The notes beneath the pieces were generated by a model. The model was not told the DNA's origin. It saw only the letters and a list, made by a program, of their open reading frames with translations, and searched no databases. From positions 2,790,001-2,854,000 of the forward strand of contig NZ_QYRP01000002.1 in NCBI RefSeq assembly GCF_003600895.1: 64,000 nucleotides of DNA. The letters are read 5' to 3'. Made by a program: the position numbers and the translations under genes. Positions within the stretch are counted from its first letter, which is position 1. Every line of letters begins with the position of its first letter. The stretch is from Nocardioides cavernaquae (GTDB lineage: Bacteria; Actinomycetota; Actinomycetes; Propionibacteriales; Nocardioidaceae). This document shows, piece by piece, positions 47,733-56,585 of the stretch.

Positions 47733-47945
47733 ATGTCGAACCGCACCTACCGCGTCACCGAGATCGTCGGCACGTCGCCGGACGGCATCGACCAGGCCAT
47801 CCGCAACGGCATCGAGCGGGCCAGCAAGACCCTGCGCCACATCGACTGGTTCGAGATGACCCAGGTTCGCGGCCAGGTGAAGGACGGTGCCGTCGAGCAC
47901 TTCCAGGTCGGCCTGAAGATTGGTTTCCGGCTCGAGGACGAGTGA
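47733..47945 (+). CDS. Dodecin-family flavin-binding protein
   Basis: 70 residues, the normal dodecin length. YRVTEIVGTSPDGIDQAIRNGIERASKTLRHIDWFEMTQVRGQV matches the dodecin fold. The Trp of HIDWFE stacks on the flavin, and the Gln after VEHF lies at the ligand site. Dodecins form 12-mers that store or buffer flavins (or coenzyme A). It overlaps the next gene by 4 nt (GTGA). Confidence 0.93.
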   Translation: MSNRTYRVTEIVGTSPDGIDQAIRNGIERASKTLRHIDWFEMTQVRGQVKDGAVEHFQVGLKIGFRLEDE

Positions 47946-48457
47946 CTCAGGTGTCCCACACCCTGGTGCTGCTACGCCACGCCCACGCCGAGGGCTGGGC
48001 AGCGTCGGATGCCGACCGGGCGCTCGCGCCCCACGGCGTCGACGCGGCCGGGCGGGTTGCTGCCTGGCTTCGTGAGCAGGGCATCCAACCCGAGGTCGCG
48101 CTCGTGTCAGCGGCCGTTCGCACGCAGCAGACCTGGATGACAGTGGCGGCGGACGCGGGCTGGACGGTCGTCCCCGTGATCGACGCCGGCCTCTACACAG
48201 CCAGCCCTGACAGTGCGCTGGACACGATTCGCCTCACCGACGAGTCCGTCGGGACCCTGCTCGTGCTCGGCCACAACCCGACGATCCACTACCTCGCCCA
48301 GATCCTGTGCGACGGGCAGGGCGACCCGGCTGCCGAGACGGAGCTGCTGTCAGGCTTCGCGCCCGCCTCGGTGGCCGTCCTCGAGGTCGACGTGCCGTGG
48401 GCACGCCTGTCCGAGGGCTACGGCCGGCTCCGCGCGGTGCGGCCCGGGGAGAGCTAG
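47942..48457 (+). CDS. SixA-like histidine phosphatase
   Basis: 171 residues. N-terminal LVLLRHAHAEG is the RHG-type catalytic motif; VALVSAAVRTQQTW and TLLVLGHNPTIHYLAQIL give the second catalytic His. Short length, without extra domains, fits the SixA phosphohistidine phosphatase group rather than phosphoglycerate mutase. Target protein unknown. The GTG overlaps the dodecin stop; a GTG at 47951 is a second option. The stop TAG lies in the first copy of a short tandem duplication. Confidence 0.88.
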   Translation: MTQVSHTLVLLRHAHAEGWAASDADRALAPHGVDAAGRVAAWLREQGIQPEVALVSAAVRTQQTWMTVAADAGWTVVPVIDAGLYTASPDSALDTIRLTDESVGTLLVLGHNPTIHYLAQILCDGQGDPAAETELLSGFAPASVAVLEVDVPWARLSEGYGRLRAVRPGES

Positions 48458-48481
48458 ACCGGGGGAGTTAGACCGGGGGAG
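48455..48481. repeat. Tandem 13-bp duplication between convergent genes
   Basis: TAGACCGGGGGAG occurs at 48455-48467 and 48469-48481, a 14-bp period. The first copy contains the stop of the phosphatase gene; the stop of serB (minus strand, 48468-48470) falls at the junction. Confidence 0.8.
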
Positions 48482-49682
48482 CTGGCGTGACGATGCCGGC
48501 CTCGGCATCCGCTGCCTCGACCTCTTCGCGGCTGATGCCGAGCAGGTAGATGATCGTGTCGAGGTAGGGCACGTTGACGGCCGTGTCCGCGGCCTCCTGC
48601 ACGACCGGCTTGGCGTTGTAGGCGATGCCCAGCCCCGCGGCGTTCAGCATGTCGAGGTCGTTGGCGCCGTCGCCGATCGCGATCACCGACTTCTCCGGTA
48701 CGCCGAGCTCGGCGGCGAAGGCGCGGAGCGACGACGCCTTCCCGGCCCGGTCCACCACGTCGCCGACGATGCGACCGGTGAGCTTGCCGTTGACGATCTC
48801 GAGCTCGTTGGCGCGCGCGAAGTCGAACCCGAGGTCGGCCGCGATCCGGTCGGTGACCTGCGAGAACCCGCCCGACACCATGGCGAACCGGTAGCCCAGG
48901 CGCTTGAGGGTGCGGACCATCGTGCGCGCCCCGGGGGAGAGCAGGATGCCGTCGTAGACCTTGTCGAGAGCAGACGCGTCGAGCCCTTCGAGCAGTGCGA
49001 CCCGCGAGCGCAGGGACTCCTCGAAGTCGATCTCGCCGCGCATCGCGGCCTCGGTGACCCGGGCGACCTCGGGCTCGCACCCGGCGTACGCCGCGAGCAT
49101 CTCGATGACCTCGCCCTGGACCAGTGTCGAGTCGACGTCCATCACGATCAGGCGCGCGGCGCGACGCAGGAGGCTGACCTCCTGGACCGCGACGTCGACG
49201 CTGAACGGGCGGGTCTCGGTGACCAGTGCCGTGCGCAGTGCGTCGGTCGGGATCCCCGAGACGAGCAGCTCGATCGCGGTGACCGGGTAGCGCGCCATCC
49301 GCTTGATGCTGTCGATGTTGCCGCCCAGGTCGGCGATCCGGCCTGCCACGCCGGCCATTGCGGACGCCTTGAGCGGCGAGCCGATCACGGTCACGTGGTT
49401 GCGGTGCGGGGGCAGCGGGTTGGCGTCACCGCTGCGGCGCTGGATGGTGGCGTGCATGCCGAGGTCCGTGGCCGCTTCCTCGACGGCACGGCGGAGCTTC
49501 TTCGCGTTGCGTGGCTCCGTGACCAGGACACCGAGGACCAGGCGTCCGCGGAGCACGATCTGCTCGAGGTCGACGACCGCGACGCCCGAGGCGGAGAGCA
49601 CCTCGAAGATGGCCGACGTGACGCCGGGCCGGTCGTCGCCGGTGAGGGTGATCAGCAGGGTTTCAGCAGTGGCATCAGTCAT
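48468..49682 (-). CDS. serB: Phosphoserine phosphatase SerB with N-terminal ACT region
   Basis: 404 residues. Residues about 1-170 form two ACT-like modules (TLLITLTGDDRPGVTSAIFEVL; HVTVIGSPLKASAMAGVAGRIADLGGNI). The HAD phosphatase follows: VMDVDSTLVQGEVIEMLAAYAG with the nucleophile Asp, MVSGGFSQVTDRIA, and VIAIGDGANDLDMLNAAGLGIAYNAKP. It makes serine from phosphoserine, probably under amino-acid control through the ACT part. The family in mycobacteria has the same architecture. Possible -10 TAACCT lies 9 nt upstream of the ATG. Confidence 0.95.
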   Translation of the reverse strand: MTDATAETLLITLTGDDRPGVTSAIFEVLSASGVAVVDLEQIVLRGRLVLGVLVTEPRNAKKLRRAVEEAATDLGMHATIQRRSGDANPLPPHRNHVTVIGSPLKASAMAGVAGRIADLGGNIDSIKRMARYPVTAIELLVSGIPTDALRTALVTETRPFSVDVAVQEVSLLRRAARLIVMDVDSTLVQGEVIEMLAAYAGCEPEVARVTEAAMRGEIDFEESLRSRVALLEGLDASALDKVYDGILLSPGARTMVRTLKRLGYRFAMVSGGFSQVTDRIAADLGFDFARANELEIVNGKLTGRIVGDVVDRAGKASSLRAFAAELGVPEKSVIAIGDGANDLDMLNAAGLGIAYNAKPVVQEAADTAVNVPYLDTIIYLLGISREEVEAADAEAGIVTPAPPV

Positions 49683-49691
49683 GACGCGCTG

Positions 49692-49697
49692 AGGTTA
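49692..49697 (-). promoter_or_regulatory. -10-like TAACCT of serB
   Basis: TAACCT on the minus strand ends 9 nt before the ATG at 49682, so any leader would be 2-3 nt. Confidence 0.4.
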
Positions 49698-49727
49698 TCG
49701 CCCTCGGGTGTCGACACCGCGCCGCGA

Positions 49728-50405
49728 TCAGGGTGCGGGCGGCCACACCTCGGGTGAGCAGGCGGCGACCAGCGCACGTCGTGCCGCGGCTTCGAGCGGG
49801 CTCAGCTCCTCGATGGGTGCGAGGTCGGCGATCGCCCACGCCTGCAGGGCACGCGCCGCCAGGTCGACGCACAGGGCGGGTGTCCCGGCAGGAGCGTGCG
49901 GCATGTGCCGGTGGCGCAGGTTCAGCAACGCGTCAGCGAGCTCAGGCAGCTCATGGCCCAGCTGGCGGCCGTCGAGTCGGTGGGCCGTGGTCGCCAGGGT
50001 GTGCCGGAGCCCGCGGTCTGCCTCGCCCAGGTCGGGGAGCTGGCGGCGAGCCGCAGGCAGGCACTGCCACACCACGCCGTGTCCCGCACGGTGCGGGATG
50101 AGTCCCAGCCCCGCTCCGGCCAGGACCACGGCCTCGCCCGTGTCGAGCGCGGCCGTGTTGAAGTCCGCGGGACCGCCGAGGCCCAGCGGATCACCGTCGG
50201 CGGGCAGCGCCAGACCGGCGGAGACGGCGCCCAGGTCGCGCAACGCGGGGAAGGCGAAGACCAGCGAGAGCGGCTCGTCGTGGCCCGGCAGGCCGGTCAC
50301 GTGGTGGATGCCCTCGAGCGCGTCGATGACGTCGTCCAGCGCGGCGTCACCGCGGCGCCAGGCGGTCCACCACCAGGCGAAGGACGCGGCATCGGAGAGG
50401 GTCAC
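49728..50405 (-). CDS. Uncharacterised actinobacterial-type protein
   Basis: 225 residues, not recognised as a named family. Visible segments: SFAWWWTAWRRGDAALDDVIDALEGIHHVTGLPG near the N-terminus; TAALDTGEAVVLAGAGLGLIPHRAGHGVVWQCLPA in the centre; then QLGHELPELADALLNLRHRHMPHAP and LCVDLAARALQAWAIADLAPIEELSPLEAAARRALV. Soluble, no signal peptide. The GTG at 50405 has TACGCT 8 nt before it. It is divergent from the ABC ATPase at 50442 and probably shares that regulatory region. Confidence 0.72.
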   Translation of the reverse strand: MTLSDAASFAWWWTAWRRGDAALDDVIDALEGIHHVTGLPGHDEPLSLVFAFPALRDLGAVSAGLALPADGDPLGLGGPADFNTAALDTGEAVVLAGAGLGLIPHRAGHGVVWQCLPAARRQLPDLGEADRGLRHTLATTAHRLDGRQLGHELPELADALLNLRHRHMPHAPAGTPALCVDLAARALQAWAIADLAPIEELSPLEAAARRALVAACSPEVWPPAP

Positions 50406-50413
50406 ATCGGGGA

Positions 50414-50419
50414 AGCGTA
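50414..50419 (-). promoter_or_regulatory. -10-like TACGCT of the gene at 49728-50405
   Basis: TACGCT on the minus strand ends 8 nt before the GTG at 50405. Confidence 0.42.
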
Positions 50420-50428
50420 CGGACTCGA

Positions 50429-50434
50429 TAAGGT
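50429..50434 (+). promoter_or_regulatory. -10 hexamer TAAGGT of the ABC ATPase gene
   Basis: TAAGGT is followed by 7 nt and the ATG at 50442; divergent from the hexamer at 50414-50419. Confidence 0.5.
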
Positions 50435-50441
50435 CGTCCGC

Positions 50442-51239
<798 letters not shown>

Positions 51240-51283
51240 TCCACAGCCTCGGAGGGTCACCTGCGCCTGTTGGCGAACCCGGA

Positions 51284-51289
51284 TAGATT
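51284..51289 (+). promoter_or_regulatory. -10 hexamer TAGATT of the NfeD-SPFH operon
   Basis: TAGATT is followed by 6 nt and the ATG at 51296; leaderless arrangement. Confidence 0.6.
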
Positions 51290-51295
51290 CCTGCC

Positions 51296-51742
51296 ATGGA
51301 CTGGATACGCGATCACGCGTGGGAAACCTGGCTCGGGATCGCCATCGTCCTGGCGGTCGCCGAGCTGGCGAGCATGGACCTCGTGTTGCTGATGCTGGCG
51401 CTCGGCGCCCTCGTCGGCATGGTCGCGGCGTTCGCGACGCTGGACGGCGTCCTTCAGGTCGTCGTGGCCGGTGTGGCGGCCGTGGCGGCCCTCGCGCTGG
51501 TGCGTCCGTCGCTGGTCCGTCGTCTGCACAGCAGCCCGGCCGCGCCACTCGGCATCGAGCGCTATGTCGGCAAGCAGGCCGTTGTCACGGAGCGGATCAC
51601 CGGCCTCGAGTCGGGCTCGATCCGCCTCGACGGTGAGACGTGGACCGCCGCGGTGCAGTTCGACTACGAGACGCTCGAGCCGGGTCAGACCGTCGACGTC
51701 GTGGAAATCCGGGGCGCGACAGCCGTCGTGCGCCCGGCCTAA
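51296..51742 (+). CDS. NfeD-family membrane protein
   Basis: 148 residues. Two or three membrane segments in the first 75 residues (WLGIAIVLAVAELASMDLVLLMLALGALVGMVAAF). The C-terminal OB-fold runs from about 84 (GIERYVGKQAVVTERITGLESGSIRLDGETWTA) to FDYETLEPGQTVDVVEIRGATAVV. NfeD proteins partner with SPFH/stomatin proteins to organise membrane microdomains; the partner follows 13 nt downstream. Confidence 0.9.
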   Translation: MDWIRDHAWETWLGIAIVLAVAELASMDLVLLMLALGALVGMVAAFATLDGVLQVVVAGVAAVAALALVRPSLVRRLHSSPAAPLGIERYVGKQAVVTERITGLESGSIRLDGETWTAAVQFDYETLEPGQTVDVVEIRGATAVVRPA

Positions 51743-51755
51743 GAGGGGGAAGCAC

Positions 51756-52679
51756 ATGCCCGCAGTGGCAGTAGTACTGGTCCTCGCGCTGATCCTGGTC
51801 GTCGTCTTCCTGGCGAAGACCGTCCGGATCGTCCCGCAGGCCTTCGCAGGAGTCGTGGAGCGGTTCGGCAAGTACCACGCGACGCTGCCGGCCGGCCTCA
51901 ACATGGTCGTGCCGTTCATCGACAACGTCCGCTACATGATCGACCTGCGCGAGAACGTCGTCTCGTTCCCGCCGCAGCCAGTCATCACCGAGGACAACCT
52001 GACCGTCTCCATCGACACGGTCATCTACTTCCAGGTGACCAACCCGGTCGCCGCGACCTACGAGATCGCCAACTACATCCAGGCGATCGAGCAGCTCACC
52101 ATGACCACCCTGCGCAACATCGTCGGTGGCATGACCCTGGAGCACGCGCTGACGTCGCGCGACCAGATCAACAACGGTCTGCGCGGCGAGCTGGACGGTG
52201 CCACGGGCAAGTGGGGCGTCCGCGTGAACCGCGTCGAGCTCAAGGGCATCGACCCGCCGCCGTCGATCTCCGACGCGATGGAGCAGCAGATGCGCGCCGA
52301 GCGCTCCAAGCGCGCGGCGATCCTGACGGCTGAGGGCGAGCGCCAGTCGGCGATCCTCACCGCGGAGGGCAACAAGCAGGCCGCGATCCTCACCGCCGAA
52401 GGTGCCAAGACCTCGCTGATCCTGACCGCCGAGGGTGACCGTGAGGCTGCCATCCTCCGCGCTCAGGGTGAGGCGCAGGCCATCACAGCGGTCTTCGAGG
52501 CGATCCACGAGGGTCGCCCCGACCAGGAGCTGCTGGCCTACCAGTACCTCCAGGCGATGCCCAAGCTGGCCGAGGGCACGTCCAACAAGGTGTGGATCGT
52601 GCCGAGCGAGTTCAGCAAGGCCCTCGAGGGCATCGGTCAGCTCGCCAAGGGTCCCGACAGCGGCACGACGCAGAAGTGA
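51756..52679 (+). CDS. SPFH/Band 7 (stomatin-like) protein
   Basis: 307 residues. N-terminal membrane hairpin (AVVLVLALILVVVFLAKTVRI), then the SPFH domain: PQAFAGVVERFGKYHATLPAGLN, FPPQPVITEDNLTVSIDTVIYFQVT, RNIVGGMTLEHALTSRDQIN. Residues about 186-240 form an 11-residue repeat (AILTAEG at the same phase five times), a hendecad coiled coil for oligomerisation. Starts at ATG 51756 after GAGGGGGA. Overlaps the TSUP gene by 4 nt. Confidence 0.93.
   Translation: MPAVAVVLVLALILVVVFLAKTVRIVPQAFAGVVERFGKYHATLPAGLNMVVPFIDNVRYMIDLRENVVSFPPQPVITEDNLTVSIDTVIYFQVTNPVAATYEIANYIQAIEQLTMTTLRNIVGGMTLEHALTSRDQINNGLRGELDGATGKWGVRVNRVELKGIDPPPSISDAMEQQMRAERSKRAAILTAEGERQSAILTAEGNKQAAILTAEGAKTSLILTAEGDREAAILRAQGEAQAITAVFEAIHEGRPDQELLAYQYLQAMPKLAEGTSNKVWIVPSEFSKALEGIGQLAKGPDSGTTQK
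52320..52484 (+). repeat. 33-bp coding repeat in the SPFH gene
   Basis: ATCCT plus flanking codons recur with exact 33-bp spacing at 52320, 52353, 52386, 52419 and 52452, encoding ILTAEG (last copy ILRAQG). The period equals 11 residues, three turns of a right-handed coiled coil. Confidence 0.85.
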
Positions 52680-53449
52680 CCCTGGTCGAGGCGGCCGCCA
52701 TCCTGCTCGCCGGGATGGCGGCCGGCACGATCAACACGGTCGTCGGCTCCGGCACCCTGGTCACGTTCCCGACGCTCCTCGCGTTCGGGGTGCCGCCGGT
52801 GACCGCCAACATCTCCAACGCGATCGGGCTCGTGCCGGGATCGGTGTCGGGTGCGGTCGGCTACCGGCGCGAGCTCGCCGGCCAGCGGGCGCGCGTCCTC
52901 CGGCTGGCCTCTGCGACGACCATCGGCGCGGCCGCTGGTGCAGGCCTGCTGCTGGTCCTGCCCTCGGGAGCCTTCGAGACGATCGTGCCGATGCTGATCC
53001 TGCTCGGTCTCGTCCTTGTCGTGCTGCAGCCGCGCATCTCGCGGGCCGTCGCTGCGCGCCACGCCCGGCTCGGCGGCAGCCTGCCCGAGCACGGAGCCCG
53101 GTGGGTGTGGCCGGCCATCGGGGGCGTCGGCGTCTACTGCGGCTACTTCGGCGCCGCGCAGGGCGTGCTCTGCATGGCGGTCCTCGGCATCGGCGTCGAC
53201 GACTCGCTCCAGCGGCTCAACGCCGTCAAGAACGTGCTCGCCGCGCTCGGCAACGGCGTGGCCGGGGTTGTCTTCCTCGCGGTCGCGCTCGACCAGGTCG
53301 ACTGGAGCATCGTCGGCCTGATCGCGGTCGGCGCAACGATCGGCGGCCAGCTCGGCGCAACGTGGGGTCGCAAGCTCCCGGCGCCGGCACTCCGAGCCCT
53401 GATCGTGCTGGTCGGCACGATCGCATTGGTCAGGTTTGTGATCAGCTGA
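52676..53449 (+). CDS. TSUP (TauE/SafE) family membrane transporter
   Basis: 257 residues with about eight hydrophobic helices. The TSUP repeat signature opens each half: AAAILLAGMAAGTINTVVGSGTLVTFPTLLAFGVPPVTANISNAIGL and later WVWPAIGGVGVYCGYFGAAQGVLCMAVLGIGVDDSLQRLNAVKN. TSUP proteins move small organosulfur or carboxylate anions. The GTG at 52676 overlaps the SPFH stop by 4 nt, so it is translated with the membrane-microdomain pair. Its end overlaps the convergent gene by 8 nt. Confidence 0.88.
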   Translation: MTLVEAAAILLAGMAAGTINTVVGSGTLVTFPTLLAFGVPPVTANISNAIGLVPGSVSGAVGYRRELAGQRARVLRLASATTIGAAAGAGLLLVLPSGAFETIVPMLILLGLVLVVLQPRISRAVAARHARLGGSLPEHGARWVWPAIGGVGVYCGYFGAAQGVLCMAVLGIGVDDSLQRLNAVKNVLAALGNGVAGVVFLAVALDQVDWSIVGLIAVGATIGGQLGATWGRKLPAPALRALIVLVGTIALVRFVIS

Positions 53450-53813
53450 GCCCTCGTCGGCTGATCCACAGCCCGGCGAGACCGGCCGCGACGGCGCCGA
53501 GCGCAGGAGCGGTGAGGAACGCACTCGTCGGCTTGCTGACGTAGCCGTCCCGCCCGGCGAGGTAGCCGGACGCTGCGTCGGCCGCGTCCACCGCGATGCC
53601 GGCGATCGCGACGTTGCGCCACGTCGTACCGCGGGCCGTCAGTGCGGCAGCCCCGAGCGCGATCTCCCGTGAGCCGAACATCCGCGACAGGTAGGGCGAC
53701 TGTGGGTTGGCCTCGGCGTCGAGCCGGAAGAGCTTCGCGGCGAGCGCAGGGCAGAGGAACGACAGCAGGCCGATGGCGATGCGCCCGAGGGCGAGGCCGG
53801 TCACAGGGTTCAT
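53442..53813 (-). CDS. Small membrane protein, DUF4267-like (tentative)
   Basis: 123 residues with about four hydrophobic segments: TGLALGRIAIGLLSFLCPALAAKLF, then YLSRMFGSREIALGAAALTA, WRNVAIAGIAVDAADAASGYL and ALGAVAAGLAGLWIS. The LSRMFGSREIALGAA stretch recalls the DUF4267 family; I am not certain. No catalytic motif. It converges on the TSUP gene with an 8-nt overlap and may be cotranscribed with the hydrolase at 53845, whose stop lies 31 nt upstream. Confidence 0.68.
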   Translation of the reverse strand: MNPVTGLALGRIAIGLLSFLCPALAAKLFRLDAEANPQSPYLSRMFGSREIALGAAALTARGTTWRNVAIAGIAVDAADAASGYLAGRDGYVSKPTSAFLTAPALGAVAAGLAGLWISRRGLS

Positions 53814-53844
53814 GCCCTCATCCAGTCATGCCAAGGGCCCGAGG

Positions 53845-54792
53845 TCAACGCACGTAGGCCGTGTGCCACCGGTCGAGCTCGTCGTAGACGTGCTTGCGGA
53901 CTCCCGTGCGCGACAGCACCACGTCGTGCTTCGCGCCCGGGATCGCGACGCTCGTGACGTGGTTGCCGATCGCCGGCGCCCACTGCCGGACCTGCTTCAC
54001 GTTGAGAACGATGTCGCGGGTGTGCGCGATCTCGCCCATCTCCTTGGGTGCGCCTGACTTCAACGAGCTGAGCACCAGCGTGGGCGCGTCGATGCCCAAG
54101 CCGCGGTGGAGCTCGAAGTGGCCCCGACGGATGGCCGCGAGCCAGCCGAGCCGCACCGGCCAGGACGTCGACGGCTTCCAGCCGAGGTCGTAGGTCCACT
54201 CGCCGTCGAAGTCCGCGTGCAGGCTCTCCCCGTAGATGCCGGACACGGTGCGCGGCAGCACCGTCATCGGGCGACGGGTGCCGATCTCCTGCACCAGCCG
54301 GGTGCCGAGCGTGCGCTGCCACTCGGGACCCTGCAGGTCGAACCAGGGGGAGTTGAGCACGAGACCTCGCGCCTCGGCCCCCCGATCGGCGGCCCACAGC
54401 GGCACGACCAGACCGCCGGTGGAGTGGGCGCTCAGGACGACGTGGTCGTGGCCATCGCGCTCCGTGATGAGTCGCCACGCCTCGTCCAGCTCGGGCCAGT
54501 ACTCCCGCAGGTCGGCGACATAGTTGGGTGTCTGGTGTGGCCGGATCGAGCGGCCGTACTTGCGCAGGTCGAGGGCGTAGAAGTCGTAGCCCCGCTCGGC
54601 CCACCACTCGGCGTACTCCGTCTGGAAGAAGTAGTCGCAGAAGCCGTGCACGTGCAGGACGGCCTTGCGTGAGGTGCTGCCGGAACCCCGGCGCACCAGC
54701 GTCGCGACGACAGCGCCCTCATTGTCGGAGGGCAGGTCGATGGTCTCAGCGGTGTACGGCGCCCCGAGGACGTCGATCACGGGATCCGGCAT
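53845..54792 (-). CDS. Alpha/beta hydrolase
   Basis: 315 residues. Serine hydrolase fold: AVLHVHGFCDYFFQ (oxyanion region), YDFYALDLRKYGRS, nucleophile elbow VVLSAHSTGGLVVP with Ser, and IPGAKHDVVLSRTGVRKHVYDELDRW supplying the catalytic His. It resembles the serine aminopeptidase S33/monoglyceride lipase group. Substrate not evident. No signal peptide. The ATG at 54792 is 17 nt after the preceding gene at 54810, so probably the second gene of an operon. Confidence 0.85.
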   Translation of the reverse strand: MPDPVIDVLGAPYTAETIDLPSDNEGAVVATLVRRGSGSTSRKAVLHVHGFCDYFFQTEYAEWWAERGYDFYALDLRKYGRSIRPHQTPNYVADLREYWPELDEAWRLITERDGHDHVVLSAHSTGGLVVPLWAADRGAEARGLVLNSPWFDLQGPEWQRTLGTRLVQEIGTRRPMTVLPRTVSGIYGESLHADFDGEWTYDLGWKPSTSWPVRLGWLAAIRRGHFELHRGLGIDAPTLVLSSLKSGAPKEMGEIAHTRDIVLNVKQVRQWAPAIGNHVTSVAIPGAKHDVVLSRTGVRKHVYDELDRWHTAYVR

Positions 54793-54809
54793 GGGATGAG
54801 TCTTCCACC

Positions 54810-55400
54810 TCAGGACGCGCGACGAGTGGCAAGGGCGACACCTGCCATGAGCGCGCCGAGTGTGCCGAGGGCCTCGTCGCCCAGGGTGTCGGTGTAGGCC
54901 GTGTCCAGCTCGGTGCCCTGACGGATGAAGCTGACCCATTCGCCGAGCTCCCAGCCGATCGCGAGGATCGCCCCGAGCCCGGTGATGGCGAGGACCAGCA
55001 CCCAGCGCGGGGTGAGCTGCGGGCGGACCAGCAGCCCCAGGCCGCCGCACAGCAGAGCCCAGTTCACGAAGTGGTTGGCGTCGTCCCACCAGATGACGCG
55101 GTCGTAGAGATCGAGGCTGTTGCCGGTCACGTCGATCAGGAACGGCGACATGATCAGCGCGAAGGCGCCCCAAGGGACCACGGCGCCCTGATCACGGTGC
55201 ATGCGCCACCACACGGCGGGAACCACGAGCATCAACGCGGGGTAGGCAGCCAGTCGCGAGCCGAAGGCCTTGCCCTCGAACTGGGCGAGGCCCGGCATGA
55301 ACGTCGCGACCACGAGCTGGCCCACAGTGAGCACGAGGAAGAGGACCGGGACCCACCAGGGACAGCGACGCATGGCGCGATGCTCGCACGGAATACCCAT
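54810..55400 (-). CDS. DUF2238 (YjdF-like) membrane protein
   Basis: 196 residues, about six membrane helices. WVPVLFLVLTVGQLVVATFMPG starts the first. The conserved external motif RVIWWDDANHFVNWALL and later ILAIGWELGEWVSFI and DTLGDEALGTLGALMAG match DUF2238. The Asp/His/Glu set may bind metal, but no reaction is known. The start is uncertain: an ATG at 55373 would remove a Cys-containing nine-residue tail. Confidence 0.82.
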   Translation of the reverse strand: MGIPCEHRAMRRCPWWVPVLFLVLTVGQLVVATFMPGLAQFEGKAFGSRLAAYPALMLVVPAVWWRMHRDQGAVVPWGAFALIMSPFLIDVTGNSLDLYDRVIWWDDANHFVNWALLCGGLGLLVRPQLTPRWVLVLAITGLGAILAIGWELGEWVSFIRQGTELDTAYTDTLGDEALGTLGALMAGVALATRRAS

Positions 55401-55417
55401 GAGGGCCGGGAAGTTGA

Positions 55418-55423
55418 TATGGT
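55418..55423 (+). promoter_or_regulatory. -10 hexamer TATGGT of the flavin monooxygenase pair
   Basis: TATGGT lies 28 nt before the ATG at 55452, with AAGGAG as ribosome-binding site between. Confidence 0.5.
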
Positions 55424-55451
55424 TGACACGTCATCTACCAAGGAGCAGGCC

Positions 55452-56585
55452 ATGCAGATCGGCATCTTCACCGTCGGCGACGTCAGCACCGACCCGACCA
55501 CGGGCCGCACGCAGACGGAGCACCAGCGGATCAAGGAAACCGTCGCGATCGCGAAGAAGGCCGAGGAAGTCGGCCTCGACGTCTTCGCGACGGGGGAGCA
55601 CCACAACCCGCCGTTCGCTGCGCCGGCCAACCCGCCGGTCCTGCTCGCCCACCTCGCTGCCGTGACCGAGCGCATCATCCTGTCGACGAGCACGACGCTG
55701 ATCACCACCAATGACCCGGTGCGGCTCGCCGAGGACTACGCCTACCTGCAGCACCTCTCCGACGGCCGCGCCGACCTGATGCTGGGGCGCGGCAACACCG
55801 GCCCGGTGTACCCGTGGTTCGGCAAGGACATCCGCGACGGCATCCCGCTGGCGGTCGAGAACTACGCGCTGCTGCACAAGCTGTGGCGCGAGGACGTCGT
55901 CAACTGGGAGGGCAAGTTCCGCACGCCGCTCCAGGGGTTCACCTCCACGCCGCGCCCGCTCGACGGTGTCGCGCCCTTCGTGTGGCACGGGTCGATCCGC
56001 AGCCCCGAGATCGCCGAGCAGGCGGCGTACTACGGCGACGGCTTCTTCTCCAACCACATCTTCTGGCCGGCGTCGCACGCGGCGCAGATGATCGGCCTCT
56101 ACCGCCAGCGTTTCGAGCACTACGGCCACGGCAAGGCCGACCAGGCGATCGTCGGGCTCGGTGGCCAGTTCTTCATGCGCAAGAACAGCCAGGACGCGAT
56201 CCGCGAGTACCGCCCGTACTTCGACAACGCCCCGGTCTACGGCCACGGTCCGTCGCTCGAGGACTTCATGGACCAGACGCCACTCACCGTCGGTTCGCCG
56301 CAGCAGTTCCTGGAGAAGACGCTCGGCTTCCGCGACTACGTCGGTGACTACCAGCGCCAGCTCTTCCTCGTTGACCACGCGGGCCTGCCGTTGAAGACGG
56401 TGCTCGAGCAGCTCGACCTGCTCGGCGAGATCCTGCCCGACCTGCGCGCAGGCTTCGCGGAGGGACGTCCGGCGCACGTCCCGGACGCTCCGACGCACGC
56501 CTCGCTGGTGGCGAAGGCCGGCGGTTCGCACGATGCCACGGTGTACGCCGCGGCCGACGACGTCACCGGGAAGAGCGACCGATGA
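55452..56585 (+). CDS. CE1758-family FMN-dependent luciferase-like monooxygenase
   Basis: 377 residues. A luciferase-like TIM barrel: MQIGIFTVGDV, GLDVFATGEHHNPPF, TTNDPVRLAEDYAYLQHLSDGRADLMLGRGNTGPVYPWFG. The last segment and the C-terminal part (VPDAPTHASLVAKAGG) match the CE1758-like group. It uses reduced FMN and oxygen; the substrate is unknown. The ATG at 55452 is preceded by AAGGAGCAGG. The next gene overlaps by 4 nt and encodes the matching FMN reductase. Confidence 0.88.
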   Translation: MQIGIFTVGDVSTDPTTGRTQTEHQRIKETVAIAKKAEEVGLDVFATGEHHNPPFAAPANPPVLLAHLAAVTERIILSTSTTLITTNDPVRLAEDYAYLQHLSDGRADLMLGRGNTGPVYPWFGKDIRDGIPLAVENYALLHKLWREDVVNWEGKFRTPLQGFTSTPRPLDGVAPFVWHGSIRSPEIAEQAAYYGDGFFSNHIFWPASHAAQMIGLYRQRFEHYGHGKADQAIVGLGGQFFMRKNSQDAIREYRPYFDNAPVYGHGPSLEDFMDQTPLTVGSPQQFLEKTLGFRDYVGDYQRQLFLVDHAGLPLKTVLEQLDLLGEILPDLRAGFAEGRPAHVPDAPTHASLVAKAGGSHDATVYAAADDVTGKSDR

